64,000 nt of DNA. Origin: Desulfovibrio sp. TomC. Lineage in GTDB: Bacteria > Desulfobacterota > Desulfovibrionia > Desulfovibrionales > Desulfovibrionaceae. Below are positions 39,247-48,641 of this stretch, in pieces. The stretch covers positions 62,001 to 126,000 of the forward strand of contig NZ_JSEH01000001.1 of assembly GCF_000801335.2 (NCBI RefSeq). Direction: 5' to 3'. Both the position numbers and the translations under genes were made by a program. Under the pieces are notes generated by a model. It made no database searches. It was not told where the DNA came from and saw only the letters and a list, made by a program, of their open reading frames with translations. The stretch's first letter is position 1. Each line of letters begins with the position of its first letter.

Positions 39247-39749
39247 CCGCGCATATCGGCCTCGGCTCCAATCTGGGAGACCGGCTGGCTATTCTGCAAA
39301 CGGCCCGGGAGCGTCTTGCCGCGCTCCCGGGGGCCGTCATCACGGCCGCCAGCCCCATATATGAGACCGAACCCTGGGGGGATGCCGCCCAGCCGCGCTA
39401 TCTCAACCAGGTTGTGGCCCTGGCCCTTGGCCCGTCCTGGTCGCCCAGGCAACTCCTGGAAGCGCTCTTGGCCATTGAACACAGTCTTGGCCGGGTGCGC
39501 GACCCGAAGCGTCCGTTTGGCCCTCGCACGCTTGATCTCGACATCCTGCTTTTCGGCGAGATGCGCCTTGACGAGCCGGACCTGATCATTCCCCATCCCC
39601 GGCTGCGCCAGCGCGCGTTCGTGCTGGTCCCTCTGGCCGACATCGGGAAGGATCTGCCTATTCCGGACGGGCAGGGAGGAAACGTGACTCAGGCGCTGGC
39701 GAATAGACCTTCCAAAGATGCCGGGAAAATTGTAAGACAATCCGAGTGA
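39063..39749 (+). CDS. folK: 2-amino-4-hydroxy-6-hydroxymethyldihydropteridine pyrophosphokinase
   Basis: Transfers pyrophosphate to the pterin in folate synthesis. The conserved domain runs from about 39249 to the stop: HIGLGSNLGDR, YLNQVVALAL, DPKRPFGPRTLDLDILLFG (metal Asp pair) and IPHPRLRQRAFVLVPL. The only ATG/GTG/TTG start in this frame is a GTG at 39063 (or 39066). Using it would overlap dapL by 184 bases and add about 60 unlike residues. No ATG, GTG or TTG exists nearer, so the true start may be non-standard. The 3' end and identity are secure; the 5' end is not. Confidence 0.85.
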   Translation: MVQDPGRPHLGRLCHQGAPGDRRGADPGQRLWRARRGLFPYRHDGPGGPSGGGPVTHRQTVTAHIGLGSNLGDRLAILQTARERLAALPGAVITAASPIYETEPWGDAAQPRYLNQVVALALGPSWSPRQLLEALLAIEHSLGRVRDPKRPFGPRTLDLDILLFGEMRLDEPDLIIPHPRLRQRAFVLVPLADIGKDLPIPDGQGGNVTQALANRPSKDAGKIVRQSE

Positions 39750-39781
39750 CCTGCCCCGAATCAGGCGCAGGGAGGAGCGAT

Positions 39782-40099
39782 ATGTACCGTTGGCTCATAC
39801 TGATCGTGGCCGGATTTATCCTGTATAAGCTGTTTATTGGCGACCGTGGCCGGAAAAAAGACCAGGAAGCGGAAACCAAAAAGCGTATGGCTGCCACAGG
39901 CGAGATGGTCAAAGACCCGATCTGTGGCACCTATGTTCCGGCCGACGCCAATATCCGAGCCCGCGACGGCAACAACGTCTATGCCTTTTGCAGCTATGAA
40001 TGCCGCGACACCTTCGTCAAGCGCCTGGAAGCCAGCCGCACCCAGTCCATGGAGCAGGGCACGGCGACCGAACAGGTCAAGGACGGCCGCGCCGAGTAA
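39782..40099 (+). CDS. Membrane-anchored YHS/TRASH-like small metal-binding protein
   Basis: The 105-residue product has an N-terminal membrane helix (WLILIVAGFILYKLFI), a charged linker, and a Cys-rich domain DPICGTYV...FCSYECRDTF with a Cys-x(21)-Cys-x3-Cys-type spacing. This matches the YHS/TRASH group thought to bind heavy metals. GGGAGGAG precedes the ATG at 39782. It lies 32 bases behind folK and is probably co-transcribed. No partner transporter is nearby, so its role is open. Confidence 0.75.
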   Translation: MYRWLILIVAGFILYKLFIGDRGRKKDQEAETKKRMAATGEMVKDPICGTYVPADANIRARDGNNVYAFCSYECRDTFVKRLEASRTQSMEQGTATEQVKDGRAE

Positions 40100-40228
40100 A
40101 CGCCGCAACCGGCCCCATCCCCGGACCGCGCGTCTTGCCGAAGGCCTGACAGCAAGGGCGGAGTCATTGCGACGCCATCCAGGCTCTTGCCGACCGTTGC
40201 GTCTGCGCTGGGTCCGGCACGAGACACC

Positions 40229-42562
40229 ATGGCCAAACAGCATATTCTGCCCGCGTCAGGCGAGGCTTCTTCTGCCAGCGCCATCTGGGCGTGGCGGCTG
40301 ACCCTTGGCGGCATTCTGGTCGTGGCCGCGAGCCTTCGACTGTACCATCTGGGGGCACCATCCCAGTGGTGGGACGAAATCCTCGTCCCGCTGACAGCCG
40401 CCTTCCCGGTTGCCTATATTCTCGATTTCTCGCGCCACTGCGAGATGCACCCGCCCCTGTACCACCTGTGTATCAAGCTCGTGGAAGGGGTGGGGGTGTC
40501 GGATGTTGCTTTGCGCCTGCCCTCGGTCGTTTTTGGACTGGCCACGGTCTATGCGGCCTGGCGGCTCTTTGGCCGGCTCTATGACCGGTCCGTAGGCCTT
40601 CTTGCCGCCGGTTTTCTGGCCGGCAGCGCCATGCAGGTCTGGCATGTGCGCCAGGTTCGGCCCTATGCCATCCTGGTCTTTCTCTTCACCCTCTCCCTGT
40701 TCTATTTTCTGCGCTTCCTTCGGGAACGCAGAAACGCCGACTTGGTGGCCGTTTTGGCCCTAAACGTGCCGCTTTTTCTCCTGCATTATTTCACGTTCCA
40801 GATTGTGCTGGCCGAAGGCCTCGTCCTGGCCTTGTACTGGCGTCCCCACGGTCAGGGAGTCAGTCTGCGCCAATTGGTCGTTTTCGGTCTGGGGACGGCG
40901 GCCGTGGCTCTGCCTGTGCTGTTCTTGTTCTTTCTGCCGAGCCAGACAACGCTGTCGATTTTCGGTTTCAAGGCGGGATGGGGCGAAATCGGACAGCTGA
41001 TCGTTGCCTACAGCGCCCATGTGCTCTGGAGCCACGACGATTGGGCCATGCGCCTAGGGGTCGGGACGCTCTTGGTGGCCGGCGGGACCGTCATGTGGAA
41101 AAAGACCCCCCGTGAACTGTGCGCCTGCCTGCTTCTGGCCGCCATACCGGCCTTTGTTCTTTTTTGCATGCGCAAGACCGCCTATTTCTCGCCGCGCCAT
41201 TTTCTGTATATGACGGTACTGGCGGCCGTACTCATCGGCCATGTCGGACGCTTGCTACCGCGTCCGGGCTGGGCCATGCCGCTGGCCCTGGCCCTGGCTC
41301 TGGGACAGGGCGGCGACTTGTATTTCGGACACAGGGCCGCCTACTACGACGAGACGAGCTACCATCATCCGGTCTTTAACACCGACTTCAAGCCGATGGC
41401 CAAGGAACTGGCCCAACGGCTGCGTCCCGGAGACAGGATCGTTGGCGCCGACCAGGGAACGATCAATGCCGTGTCCTGGTATCTCGACCAGTATGTGGCG
41501 ACCAACCCCTTTCGCAGCCAATCCCTGGATGCCGCCAGCGGCGACTATCAGGTGACCTTTTTTGCCCCGGACAAGAACTGGGGCCACCTGGGCCAGACCG
41601 AAGAAGCATTTCGGGAGGCCGTTGGCCCCATCGAGTCTGTCGAACCAGTATTGAACGGCGCCCTGTACCATGTGCCCATCCGACGTGAAGCGCCGCCAAG
41701 CATTCATTCCGTGCCCTACCATGTCCGCCGGCGCGCGGCTTTTCCGGCTTTCTACCAGCAGGTGGAGACCGTTACGGACATGACGGTGAATCCCTACTGG
41801 GGCGGGGAGGCCATCGCCACCCGCAACAACCAGCCGGCCCGGCTGTCCTACCGACTGGACAATGCGGCCGGCCCCGGACCGCAGCAACTCCAATTCGTTT
41901 TCGAATACAAAAACCAGGGGCAGGGCAGCACCATGGCCTTTGCCGCTCGCTTTGACGATGAGCCGCCCGTGCCGCTTTTGACCTCAAGGGGGCCTGACCC
42001 AGCTGAGGCGAAAACAGTCTCCCTTGTGCGCGAAGCCCCGTATAAGACCCTGACCCTGACCCTGGAAACCATCTGCGCCGACCTGACAGCCCGCTATCCC
42101 GGCGGCAATCTGGAAACGGCCGCATTTCGGGGGTTCGACCTGGAGATTGTGCCGGCAGGGCGCTTTGACGCCTCGCCGGTGGTTGCCAACCAGCAGGAAA
42201 TAAATCTCGGCAAGATTGAACATAATGAGGCCAATATTTGGCGCTGGGGCCTTGGCCCGAGCAGTACCCTGACCTTTACTCTGGCCCAGGCCATGCCCCT
42301 GTGGTTGGAATTCGATTTTGACAATACGCTCCCCGGACAAAATGTTGTGGTTGCGGCCAATGGGGAAATCATCTCTTCGCTCAACGACCTCGATGCCGGC
42401 AGCCAACACAGCCTTCGGCTGCCCGTCGCCGGACGGGCAGGCCCAAACGACGTTATTATTGCCTACACCCACTGGAACCACGGCACAGTCACCTTTGCCC
42501 CGACGGACATTCGGCCCATGAGTCTGTTTATCCGCAAATTGCGTCTGGTCCCTAAACAATAG
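40229..42562 (+). CDS. Glycosyltransferase family 39-like membrane protein, first of a tandem pair
   Basis: The 777-residue protein has about ten membrane helices in residues 20-400, followed by a large soluble C-terminal beta-rich region (about 480-777). The first loop carries SQWWDEILVPL, matching the Asp-Glu metal motif of GT-C enzymes such as ArnT/GT39 that use polyprenyl-phosphate sugars. A tandem paralog follows 43 bases downstream. The likely role is glycan or lipid modification at the outer face of the inner membrane. The ribosome site is weak, and the C-terminal domain is not recognised. Confidence 0.75.
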   Translation: MAKQHILPASGEASSASAIWAWRLTLGGILVVAASLRLYHLGAPSQWWDEILVPLTAAFPVAYILDFSRHCEMHPPLYHLCIKLVEGVGVSDVALRLPSVVFGLATVYAAWRLFGRLYDRSVGLLAAGFLAGSAMQVWHVRQVRPYAILVFLFTLSLFYFLRFLRERRNADLVAVLALNVPLFLLHYFTFQIVLAEGLVLALYWRPHGQGVSLRQLVVFGLGTAAVALPVLFLFFLPSQTTLSIFGFKAGWGEIGQLIVAYSAHVLWSHDDWAMRLGVGTLLVAGGTVMWKKTPRELCACLLLAAIPAFVLFCMRKTAYFSPRHFLYMTVLAAVLIGHVGRLLPRPGWAMPLALALALGQGGDLYFGHRAAYYDETSYHHPVFNTDFKPMAKELAQRLRPGDRIVGADQGTINAVSWYLDQYVATNPFRSQSLDAASGDYQVTFFAPDKNWGHLGQTEEAFREAVGPIESVEPVLNGALYHVPIRREAPPSIHSVPYHVRRRAAFPAFYQQVETVTDMTVNPYWGGEAIATRNNQPARLSYRLDNAAGPGPQQLQFVFEYKNQGQGSTMAFAARFDDEPPVPLLTSRGPDPAEAKTVSLVREAPYKTLTLTLETICADLTARYPGGNLETAAFRGFDLEIVPAGRFDASPVVANQQEINLGKIEHNEANIWRWGLGPSSTLTFTLAQAMPLWLEFDFDNTLPGQNVVVAANGEIISSLNDLDAGSQHSLRLPVAGRAGPNDVIIAYTHWNHGTVTFAPTDIRPMSLFIRKLRLVPKQ

Positions 42563-42605
42563 CCGTGATCGCCAACCCCACGAGGTCGGCCCGGAAGAAG
42601 GTCGC

Positions 42606-44942
42606 ATGACGCCGTTGCCGCAACAAACGCCATCCGACGCAACTCTGCCCCGCGGTGGATGGGCGTTGGCCCTTCTGACCCTGATTGCCGCAGTGGTGCG
42701 CCTGTATCAGCTGGAAACGCCGTCCATGTGGTGGGACGAGATCCTGGTGCCGCTCAATGCGGTCACTCCGATTGGCGACATCCTGGCCCGGGCCGCAACG
42801 GACGACTTTCATCCCCCGGCGTTTTACCTGCTGCTCAAGCTCGTGTTGGGGATAGGGGATTCGGATTTTGCCTTGCGTCTGCCGGCAACGCTGGCCGGCA
42901 TCGCGTCTGTCCCCCTCCTGTATGCCCTGGCCGCTCCCCGGGTCGGGCGGACGACAGCCCTTTTTGCCGCCGCCGTCCTGGCCATCGACGGTTCGATGAT
43001 CCAGTATGCGCGCCAGGTCAGGCCCTATGCCCTGGTCATTTTTTTCTCCCTCCTGTCCGCCTATTTCCTGCTGCGCTGGTGTGAACGGCCCAAGGCAGGC
43101 ACAGTGGCCGGGCTGACCGCCGCCACCTGGGGATACGTTCCCCTGCATTATTTGGGCATTTTGATTCTGGCCGTGCAGGGGCTTTTTGCCGTCATCTGTT
43201 TTTTGTTGCGGCGGCGAGGGCGTCCCTGGGGCCAGTTGGCGGTCTACACCCTGGGCAGCGCCGTGGCCGTGGCCACAACTTGGGCCTTTTTTCATGCAAG
43301 TCCCAACACCCTGACCAAAGGAAGCGTGGCCTCGACGGCGTTGTTGGGCCTGGACAGGTTGGCTTGGGCCTTTTTCGGCGATGGGTCGAGTCTTGTGGCC
43401 CGGGCAGGCATCCTGATTCTGACCGGGCTCGGGACCGTGCTTTTAGCCAGACGGGATCGCCGGTTGGCCATTCTGGCCCTGGCCACGGTGGCCGGGCCGG
43501 TGATCCTGCTCGCCCTGGCCCGTTACAACTCCTATTTCAATGCTTGGCATCTCAGCTTTGCCGTACCGTATCTGTGTCTCATGGCCGGGGCCTGTCTGGA
43601 CGCCTTGGTCCGGCCGCGTCGTCTCGCCCCGGTTGCGGCGGTGGTGCTGGGCATCGCGGCAACCGGGGCTATTTTGGGTTTTGGCCGGGCACGGTACTAT
43701 GAGCAGCAAAGCCACAGCGCCAACTACAAACAGCAGGCCCGGGAGCTGCCGGCCATTTTGCGGCCCGGCGCGCTTGTTGCCTACACCGAACTCTCGGATC
43801 TTGACGCCATCGACTGGTACGCCTCGCGCTACAACGTCCCCGACCCTCTGCGCCATCGGACCGTGACCATCGGCCAGCAGGTCGCTGTGGATTTCGTATC
43901 ATACGGCAGTTTTGGCCACTTGGCCCAGAATGCCCCGGAATTCCTGGCGCATTTTGATATGCTCCAGGAAATCACGCCCCTGGCCGGGGGGACCGTCTAC
44001 CATGCCGCCATGAACCATGCCCGGCCGCGTCTTGGCCCGCAGTTGCCCTGGCGCGACACCCTGGCGATGACGCCTTGGGATATTGCCCGGCAATGCGATG
44101 CTATCGCCGGGGCCAATCTCGTGAGTATGTTCGGGGGGAGTCTTGTCCCCGAAACAGGCGATGGGCCGGGAAGCCTGCGCTACGTGATCGAGAGTCCCAC
44201 ATCCGTCCCCAGCCCGTTGTTTGTCCGCCTGACCGTTCCCTATTCCAATCCTGTGGCCGGCAATGTGCTGCGCATGACCTATGCCTTTGACGGCGAGCCG
44301 CCCCTGGTCGCTTTCGAGAGCCAGGGCAACGAGCCCGAAGCCGTGCGAACCGTCATTTTGCGCCCGGACAAGCCGTTTTCCCGTCTGGAATGCCAGTTCA
44401 CCCTCGAACCCCACGTGTTCTGGCCGAGCATGACCGGCAACTCGGGCGCTTTTGTTCGACTCAAGGCGATATCGATGTATGCCAACGCCATTGCGGCCGA
44501 AATCCTGGGTTCCTCCAGCCTGGACGTGCATGAAGAAGGGGTTGGTCCAGTGGAACAGGGGGAAGCGGGGCAGTGGCGTTGGGCCTTGGGAGAGGCAACC
44601 ACCCTTCGGTTCACACTGCCTCAAGCCGGCGTCGTGACCGCAGATCTCGCCATCAACAATCCCATCCCAGGCCAGACGGTGGAGCTTCTGTTTAACGGCC
44701 GTCCGTTGGAGGAAATCCGGGAACTGCCGGCTGACAAGTGGTTGTCGCCGAGTGTCGCCCGGCATCTGCGCCTGGAGGGCCAGCCTGGGGACAATACGTT
44801 GACTGTCCGGTTTGCGGCTTGGAACGGCAAGGAGGCTGCGCCTGGGGCAACCTTTGCTCCGGGCGACGGCCGTCTCCTGGCCGGGGCGTTTACCAAGCTC
44901 AGGCTTGACCTGGAAAGCAACGCGACGCGGTTGGTCTATTGA
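42606..44942 (+). CDS. Glycosyltransferase family 39-like membrane protein, second of a tandem pair
   Basis: This 778-residue paralog of the preceding gene shares the opening pattern RLYQLETPSMWWDEILVPL (the first copy has RLYHLGAPSQWWDEILVPL). It also shares QYARQVRPYALVIFF and a similar soluble C-terminal half. About ten membrane helices are predicted. AAGAAGG lies 5 bases before the ATG. The duplication suggests different sugar donors or acceptors, or a heterodimer. Substrate unknown. Confidence 0.75.
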   Translation: MTPLPQQTPSDATLPRGGWALALLTLIAAVVRLYQLETPSMWWDEILVPLNAVTPIGDILARAATDDFHPPAFYLLLKLVLGIGDSDFALRLPATLAGIASVPLLYALAAPRVGRTTALFAAAVLAIDGSMIQYARQVRPYALVIFFSLLSAYFLLRWCERPKAGTVAGLTAATWGYVPLHYLGILILAVQGLFAVICFLLRRRGRPWGQLAVYTLGSAVAVATTWAFFHASPNTLTKGSVASTALLGLDRLAWAFFGDGSSLVARAGILILTGLGTVLLARRDRRLAILALATVAGPVILLALARYNSYFNAWHLSFAVPYLCLMAGACLDALVRPRRLAPVAAVVLGIAATGAILGFGRARYYEQQSHSANYKQQARELPAILRPGALVAYTELSDLDAIDWYASRYNVPDPLRHRTVTIGQQVAVDFVSYGSFGHLAQNAPEFLAHFDMLQEITPLAGGTVYHAAMNHARPRLGPQLPWRDTLAMTPWDIARQCDAIAGANLVSMFGGSLVPETGDGPGSLRYVIESPTSVPSPLFVRLTVPYSNPVAGNVLRMTYAFDGEPPLVAFESQGNEPEAVRTVILRPDKPFSRLECQFTLEPHVFWPSMTGNSGAFVRLKAISMYANAIAAEILGSSSLDVHEEGVGPVEQGEAGQWRWALGEATTLRFTLPQAGVVTADLAINNPIPGQTVELLFNGRPLEEIRELPADKWLSPSVARHLRLEGQPGDNTLTVRFAAWNGKEAAPGATFAPGDGRLLAGAFTKLRLDLESNATRLVY

Positions 44943-45595
44943 CCATGGGGTTTCGTGGGCGCATTGCCATATGGTCTGATCCATCGTGACGGCTCTAATC
45001 GGCTGGAGCTGAAGGCCGTTAGCCTTTTGTCCGCGCCAAAGCGACTGGGCCAATCACACACACGACAAGGCCAACTTCGGGGAACAGGGGCAGTGCGCGG
45101 TAGGCGGCAGACTGTTTCCTGGCCGTTTTGAATGTCCCGCGGGTATGTGGCGGCATCGCCCGGACCGTCGGGAGAAGGATGCACCCAGGGCGATGTTTTT
45201 GGTCGGTTATCACAAGGCAATTTCAACTTCAGGATAAGTCGTCGGCGGCTGAGAGGCTGGCGCTGCCGAACGACGGCCCCTGGGGGAAGGCCGGTTGTGC
45301 ATGGCTACCATCTCATCTCCCAAGAGTGGCAAGGAACGGGGAAGACCGGAGAAGGGGCAAAAAAATGGGATTCAAGGCAAGATTTGCCGCCCAGTTCCCT
45401 CTCTCTCGTACAAAAGTTTACATAATTTACATTATGGGACAAAACTGAGGAGTATGAAAGAGGGGCCATTCACTCGGCCTCGCCACAAAAGTACAAGCGC
45501 CGACGTCCCCTTGTATGGCTCGTCGGCGCTCGTGTACGAAAAAAGGCACAAATTGTATTACGAATTGTACCTTGTACTGTTCTGAAACCGCACCT
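44943..45595. other. Gap of 653 bases between the GT39-like gene and ade
   Basis: No gene is supported. Frames at 45019-45213 (minus) and 45295-45585 (plus) lack ribosome sites and family motifs. About 45400-45600 is AT-rich. It contains TTTACATAATTTACATTAT (45417 onward), a strong hairpin at 45491-45537 and several TTGTA(C) words. Confidence 0.5.
45491..45537 (-). terminator. Hairpin downstream of ade
   Basis: The stem GTACA-AGCGCCGACG (45491-45505) pairs with CGTCGGCGCT (45521-45530) plus, after a CG bulge, TGTAC (45533-45537). On the minus strand it lies about 60 bases past the ade stop and is followed by TTTTG. A likely ade terminator, though far from the stop. Confidence 0.6.
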
Positions 45596-47329
45596 CTATA
45601 AAAACAACGGTACCGGCGCAAAGGCTGTCACGTCCACCAGCCCCTTGTCTGTCAGCTTGAGGCTTGGGATGACCTCCAGAGACAAAAACGACATGGACAT
45701 GAACGGATGGGCTTCAGCGCCCGCTGCAAGGCCGGCCAGTTCGCGGTAGGCTGCGCCAAGGGCTTCAAGACCCGACAGTACGACTTCCAGGGGCGCATCG
45801 CTCATCAGGCCGGCCACGGCCAGACGCACCTGCGCCAACACCTGGCCATCACGCACCACGGCAAAGCCGCCGCCGGACACCATGAGCGTCCGGGCGGCCA
45901 GAGCCATGTCCGCGTCGTTGACGCCGGCCACGATGATATTGTGGGCATCGTGGGCCACGGTGCCGGCAATGGCCCCGGCCTTAAGGCCCAGGCCGCGCAC
46001 GAAACCCAGTCCCAGGTTGCCGGTGCCCTTGTGGCGTTCGATAACGGCCAATTTGGCCAAATCCCGGGCCGGATCGGCTACGGCCAGCCCGTCGCGCACG
46101 CTCGGCTCCAGAATAAGGGGTTCGGTCACGATCTGGCCCGGCACAATGCCGATGACCCGCATTTTGTCGGAAACGGCCGGCACGGCCAGACGCACTTCGG
46201 ACAGCTCGCCGCCCACCCGCATGGCCCGGGGCGGAGTCAGACAGGAGCGGTCGGCAAATTCCCAGTCCCCGAGCCTGCGTCCGGCCAGAACGACCTCGCT
46301 GACGGCAAAAGACGTCAGATCCTCCACCAGCACGGCGTCGGCCCGATAGCCCGGGGCCACGGCTCCCCGGCGGCGAAGGCCAAAATAGCGGGCTGGATTG
46401 ATGGAGGCCATGGCCACGGCCCGAACCGGCGGCAGGCCGCAGGCCACAGCTTGGCGCACCAGGGCGTTTAAGTGCCCTTCCCGACTCAGATCCGTTGGGT
46501 CCCGGTCGTCGCTGACCAGGGAAAACTGGCCGGCATTGTCCGGCGTCACCAGACCGATCAGGGATTCCAGATTTTTTTCGGTGCTGCCCTGACGGATCAT
46601 GATGTGCAGACCCCGGCGCAATTTTGCCCGGGCCTCGTCAAATTCCGTGCATTCATGATCCGACTCCGGGCCGGCTGTAACGTAGGCGTCGAGCGCCCGG
46701 CCGGTCAGGCCCGGCGCATGGCCGTCAATGACCCGTCCACGCGCTGCAATAAGCTTCCGCAGCATCCCCTCGTCCCCTGCCACGACTCCGGGAAAATTCA
46801 TAACCTCAGCCAACCCCAGTATACGGTCGGGATGCCGGGCCAGCATGGCCGCCACGTCCATGGCCCCCAGGCGCGCCCCGGAGGTGGCCATGTCGGTGGC
46901 CGGCACACACGACGGCATCATGAAATAGCAGGTGACCGGCAGATCCTGGCTGCAGGCCAGCATGTATTCGATGCCGGGCAGTCCGAGGACGTTGGCGATT
47001 TCGTGGGGATCGCTCACCACGGCGCAGGTGCCGTGCGGGGCCACAGCCCGGGCAAAGACCGGAGGCGAAAGCAAGGTCGATTCGATATGGATGTGGCCGT
47101 CAATGAATCCCGGGCACAGGTAGCGGCCGGCGGCGTCAATGGTTTGCCTGGCCTCTGTGCCGGAAAATCCGACAAAGACGCCGTCGGCCACGGCCACGTC
47201 GGCTTCGTGTATCTCGCCGGAAAGCACATTGACCACCCGGGCATTCTTGATGACCAGATCGGCCGGGACATCGCCCCGGGCCGCAGCCAGACGATGTTTG
47301 AGACTGTCGAGAGGCTCGGAAGCGGACAT
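45596..47329 (-). CDS. ade: Adenine deaminase
   Basis: Amidohydrolase-family enzyme that deaminates adenine to hypoxanthine for purine salvage. The 577-residue product is typical of bacterial Ade. It has the metal motif GFIDGHIHIESTLL (near residue 75), VSDPHEIANV, GHAPGLTGRALDAYV and the C-terminal HNIIVAGVND and SMSFLSLEVIPSLKLTDKGLVD. AAGGAAAGGG precedes the start. Divergent from tgt. Confidence 0.96.
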   Translation of the reverse strand: MSASEPLDSLKHRLAAARGDVPADLVIKNARVVNVLSGEIHEADVAVADGVFVGFSGTEARQTIDAAGRYLCPGFIDGHIHIESTLLSPPVFARAVAPHGTCAVVSDPHEIANVLGLPGIEYMLACSQDLPVTCYFMMPSCVPATDMATSGARLGAMDVAAMLARHPDRILGLAEVMNFPGVVAGDEGMLRKLIAARGRVIDGHAPGLTGRALDAYVTAGPESDHECTEFDEARAKLRRGLHIMIRQGSTEKNLESLIGLVTPDNAGQFSLVSDDRDPTDLSREGHLNALVRQAVACGLPPVRAVAMASINPARYFGLRRRGAVAPGYRADAVLVEDLTSFAVSEVVLAGRRLGDWEFADRSCLTPPRAMRVGGELSEVRLAVPAVSDKMRVIGIVPGQIVTEPLILEPSVRDGLAVADPARDLAKLAVIERHKGTGNLGLGFVRGLGLKAGAIAGTVAHDAHNIIVAGVNDADMALAARTLMVSGGGFAVVRDGQVLAQVRLAVAGLMSDAPLEVVLSGLEALGAAYRELAGLAAGAEAHPFMSMSFLSLEVIPSLKLTDKGLVDVTAFAPVPLFL

Positions 47330-47369
47330 GGGCGACCCTTTCCTTGAAGTATTACTTTAGAAAACAGGA

Positions 47370-47398
47370 TTGAATCATGGGCCGTTTTTCTCTATAGC
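47370..47398 (+). promoter_or_regulatory. Sigma-70-like promoter of tgt, possibly giving a leaderless mRNA
   Basis: TTGAAT (47370-47375), a 17-base spacer and TATAGC (47393-47398). Transcription would begin about 47405, right at the tgt ATG at 47406. There is no ribosome site before that ATG. Confidence 0.5.
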
Positions 47399-47405
47399 AC
47401 GGCCC

Positions 47406-48539
47406 ATGAATGCACCAGGAACATTTACCCTCGGTCCCGCTGACGGCCGCGCCCGCACCGGACGCCTGACCACTGCCCACGGCGACGTCGAAACCCCGAT
47501 ATTCATGCCCGTTGGCACCCAGGGTACGGTCAAAAGCCTGTGCCCGACCGATCTGGCCGATTTAAAGGCCCAGATCATTTTGGGCAATACCTACCACCTC
47601 TACCTGCGCCCCGGCGACGAGCTGGTGGCCAAGCTTGGCGGCCTGCACAAATTCATGGCCTGGGACGGCCCCATCCTCACCGATTCCGGCGGGTTCCAGG
47701 TGTTCAGCCTGTCGGGGCTACGTCAGATCGCCGAGGAAGGCGTCACCTTCGCCTCCCACATCGACGGCTCGCGCCACCTGTTTTCACCGGAAAAAGTCAT
47801 CTCCATCCAGCGAAACCTCGGCTCTGACATCATGATGGTCCTGGACGAATGCGTGCCCTACGGCGCGGACCGGGCCTATACCGAAAAATCCCTGGGCCTC
47901 ACCACACGCTGGGCCAGGCGCTGCCGGGAGGCCCACCCGGCCGGGGACCGGGGCCAACTGCTCTTTGGCATTGTCCAAGGCGGTTTTTTCAAGGATTTGC
48001 GCGCCAAAAGTGCTGAAGAAATCATCGGCGTCGGTTTTGACGGTTACGCCCTGGGCGGCCTGTCTGTGGGCGAAAGCCGCACTGAGATGTATGATATTTT
48101 GGACGACGCAGCCCCCCTGCTCCCGGCCGATCGGCCCCGCTACCTCATGGGCGTTGGCGCGCCGCGCGACCTGCTTGCCGGCATGGCCGCCGGCATCGAC
48201 ATGTTCGACTGCGTGTTGCCTACCCGAAACGCGCGAAACGGCACGCTTTTTACGAGCTTAGGCCGGATCAACATCAAGCGGGCCGAGTACCGTGAGGACG
48301 ACTCGCCCCTGGACCCCGCCTGCCCCTGCTACGCCTGCCGGACCTTTTCCAAGGCCTATCTGCGCCACCTCTACATCGCCAAGGAACTCTTGTCCTATCG
48401 GCTCAATACGCTACACAACCTGACCTTTTTCTCGGTCATGATGGAGCGCGCCAGACAGGCCATCCGCGAGGGCCGATTCGCTGCCTTCCGGGCCGAGATG
48501 GAAACTCTCTACCCTGAGATGGACGAGGAGAAGGTCTAA
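47406..48539 (+). CDS. tgt: Queuine tRNA-ribosyltransferase
   Basis: Exchanges guanine-34 for the queuosine precursor in tRNAs with GUN anticodons. The 377-residue product has the substrate-site Asp in [10 protein letters not shown] and the catalytic Asp region [18 protein letters not shown]. The zinc site is [17 protein letters not shown] (three Cys, one His). The ATG at 47406 fits the family N-terminus. An upstream TTG at 47370 would add 12 residues but overlaps the promoter-like -35 box. Confidence 0.96.
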   Translation: MNAPGTFTLGPADGRARTGRLTTAHGDVETPIFMPVGTQGTVKSLCPTDLADLKAQIILGNTYHLYLRPGDELVAKLGGLHKFMAWDGPILTDSGGFQVFSLSGLRQIAEEGVTFASHIDGSRHLFSPEKVISIQRNLGSDIMMVLDECVPYGADRAYTEKSLGLTTRWARRCREAHPAGDRGQLLFGIVQGGFFKDLRAKSAEEIIGVGFDGYALGGLSVGESRTEMYDILDDAAPLLPADRPRYLMGVGAPRDLLAGMAAGIDMFDCVLPTRNARNGTLFTSLGRINIKRAEYREDDSPLDPACPCYACRTFSKAYLRHLYIAKELLSYRLNTLHNLTFFSVMMERARQAIREGRFAAFRAEMETLYPEMDEEKV

Positions 48540-48564
48540 ACGTCCTTTCTTGAAAAGTGCCGCC

Positions 48565-48635
48565 CAGGCCGCTGTCTTCGCCGGCCTGACCTATCCTGAC
48601 CTCCTGCCGCCTCTGCCAACAGCCGGGGCAGGAGG
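48565..48635. terminator. Two hairpins between convergent tgt and the cyclase gene
   Basis: CAGGCC (48565-48570) / GGCCTG (48583-48588), then CCTCCTGCC (48600-48608) / GGCAGGAGG (48627-48635). They lie between two convergent stops without T-runs; a likely transcription end for one or both genes. Confidence 0.5.
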
Positions 48636-48641
48636 CCAGGG

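Noticed and set aside
45019-45213. 64-codon minus-strand frame with a hydrophobic stretch
   Set aside because: No ribosome site, motif or neighbour support; could be chance in GC-rich DNA.
45295-45585. 96-codon frame in the gap before ade
   Set aside because: No ribosome site, and the hairpin and TTGTA words explain its 3' part better than coding.
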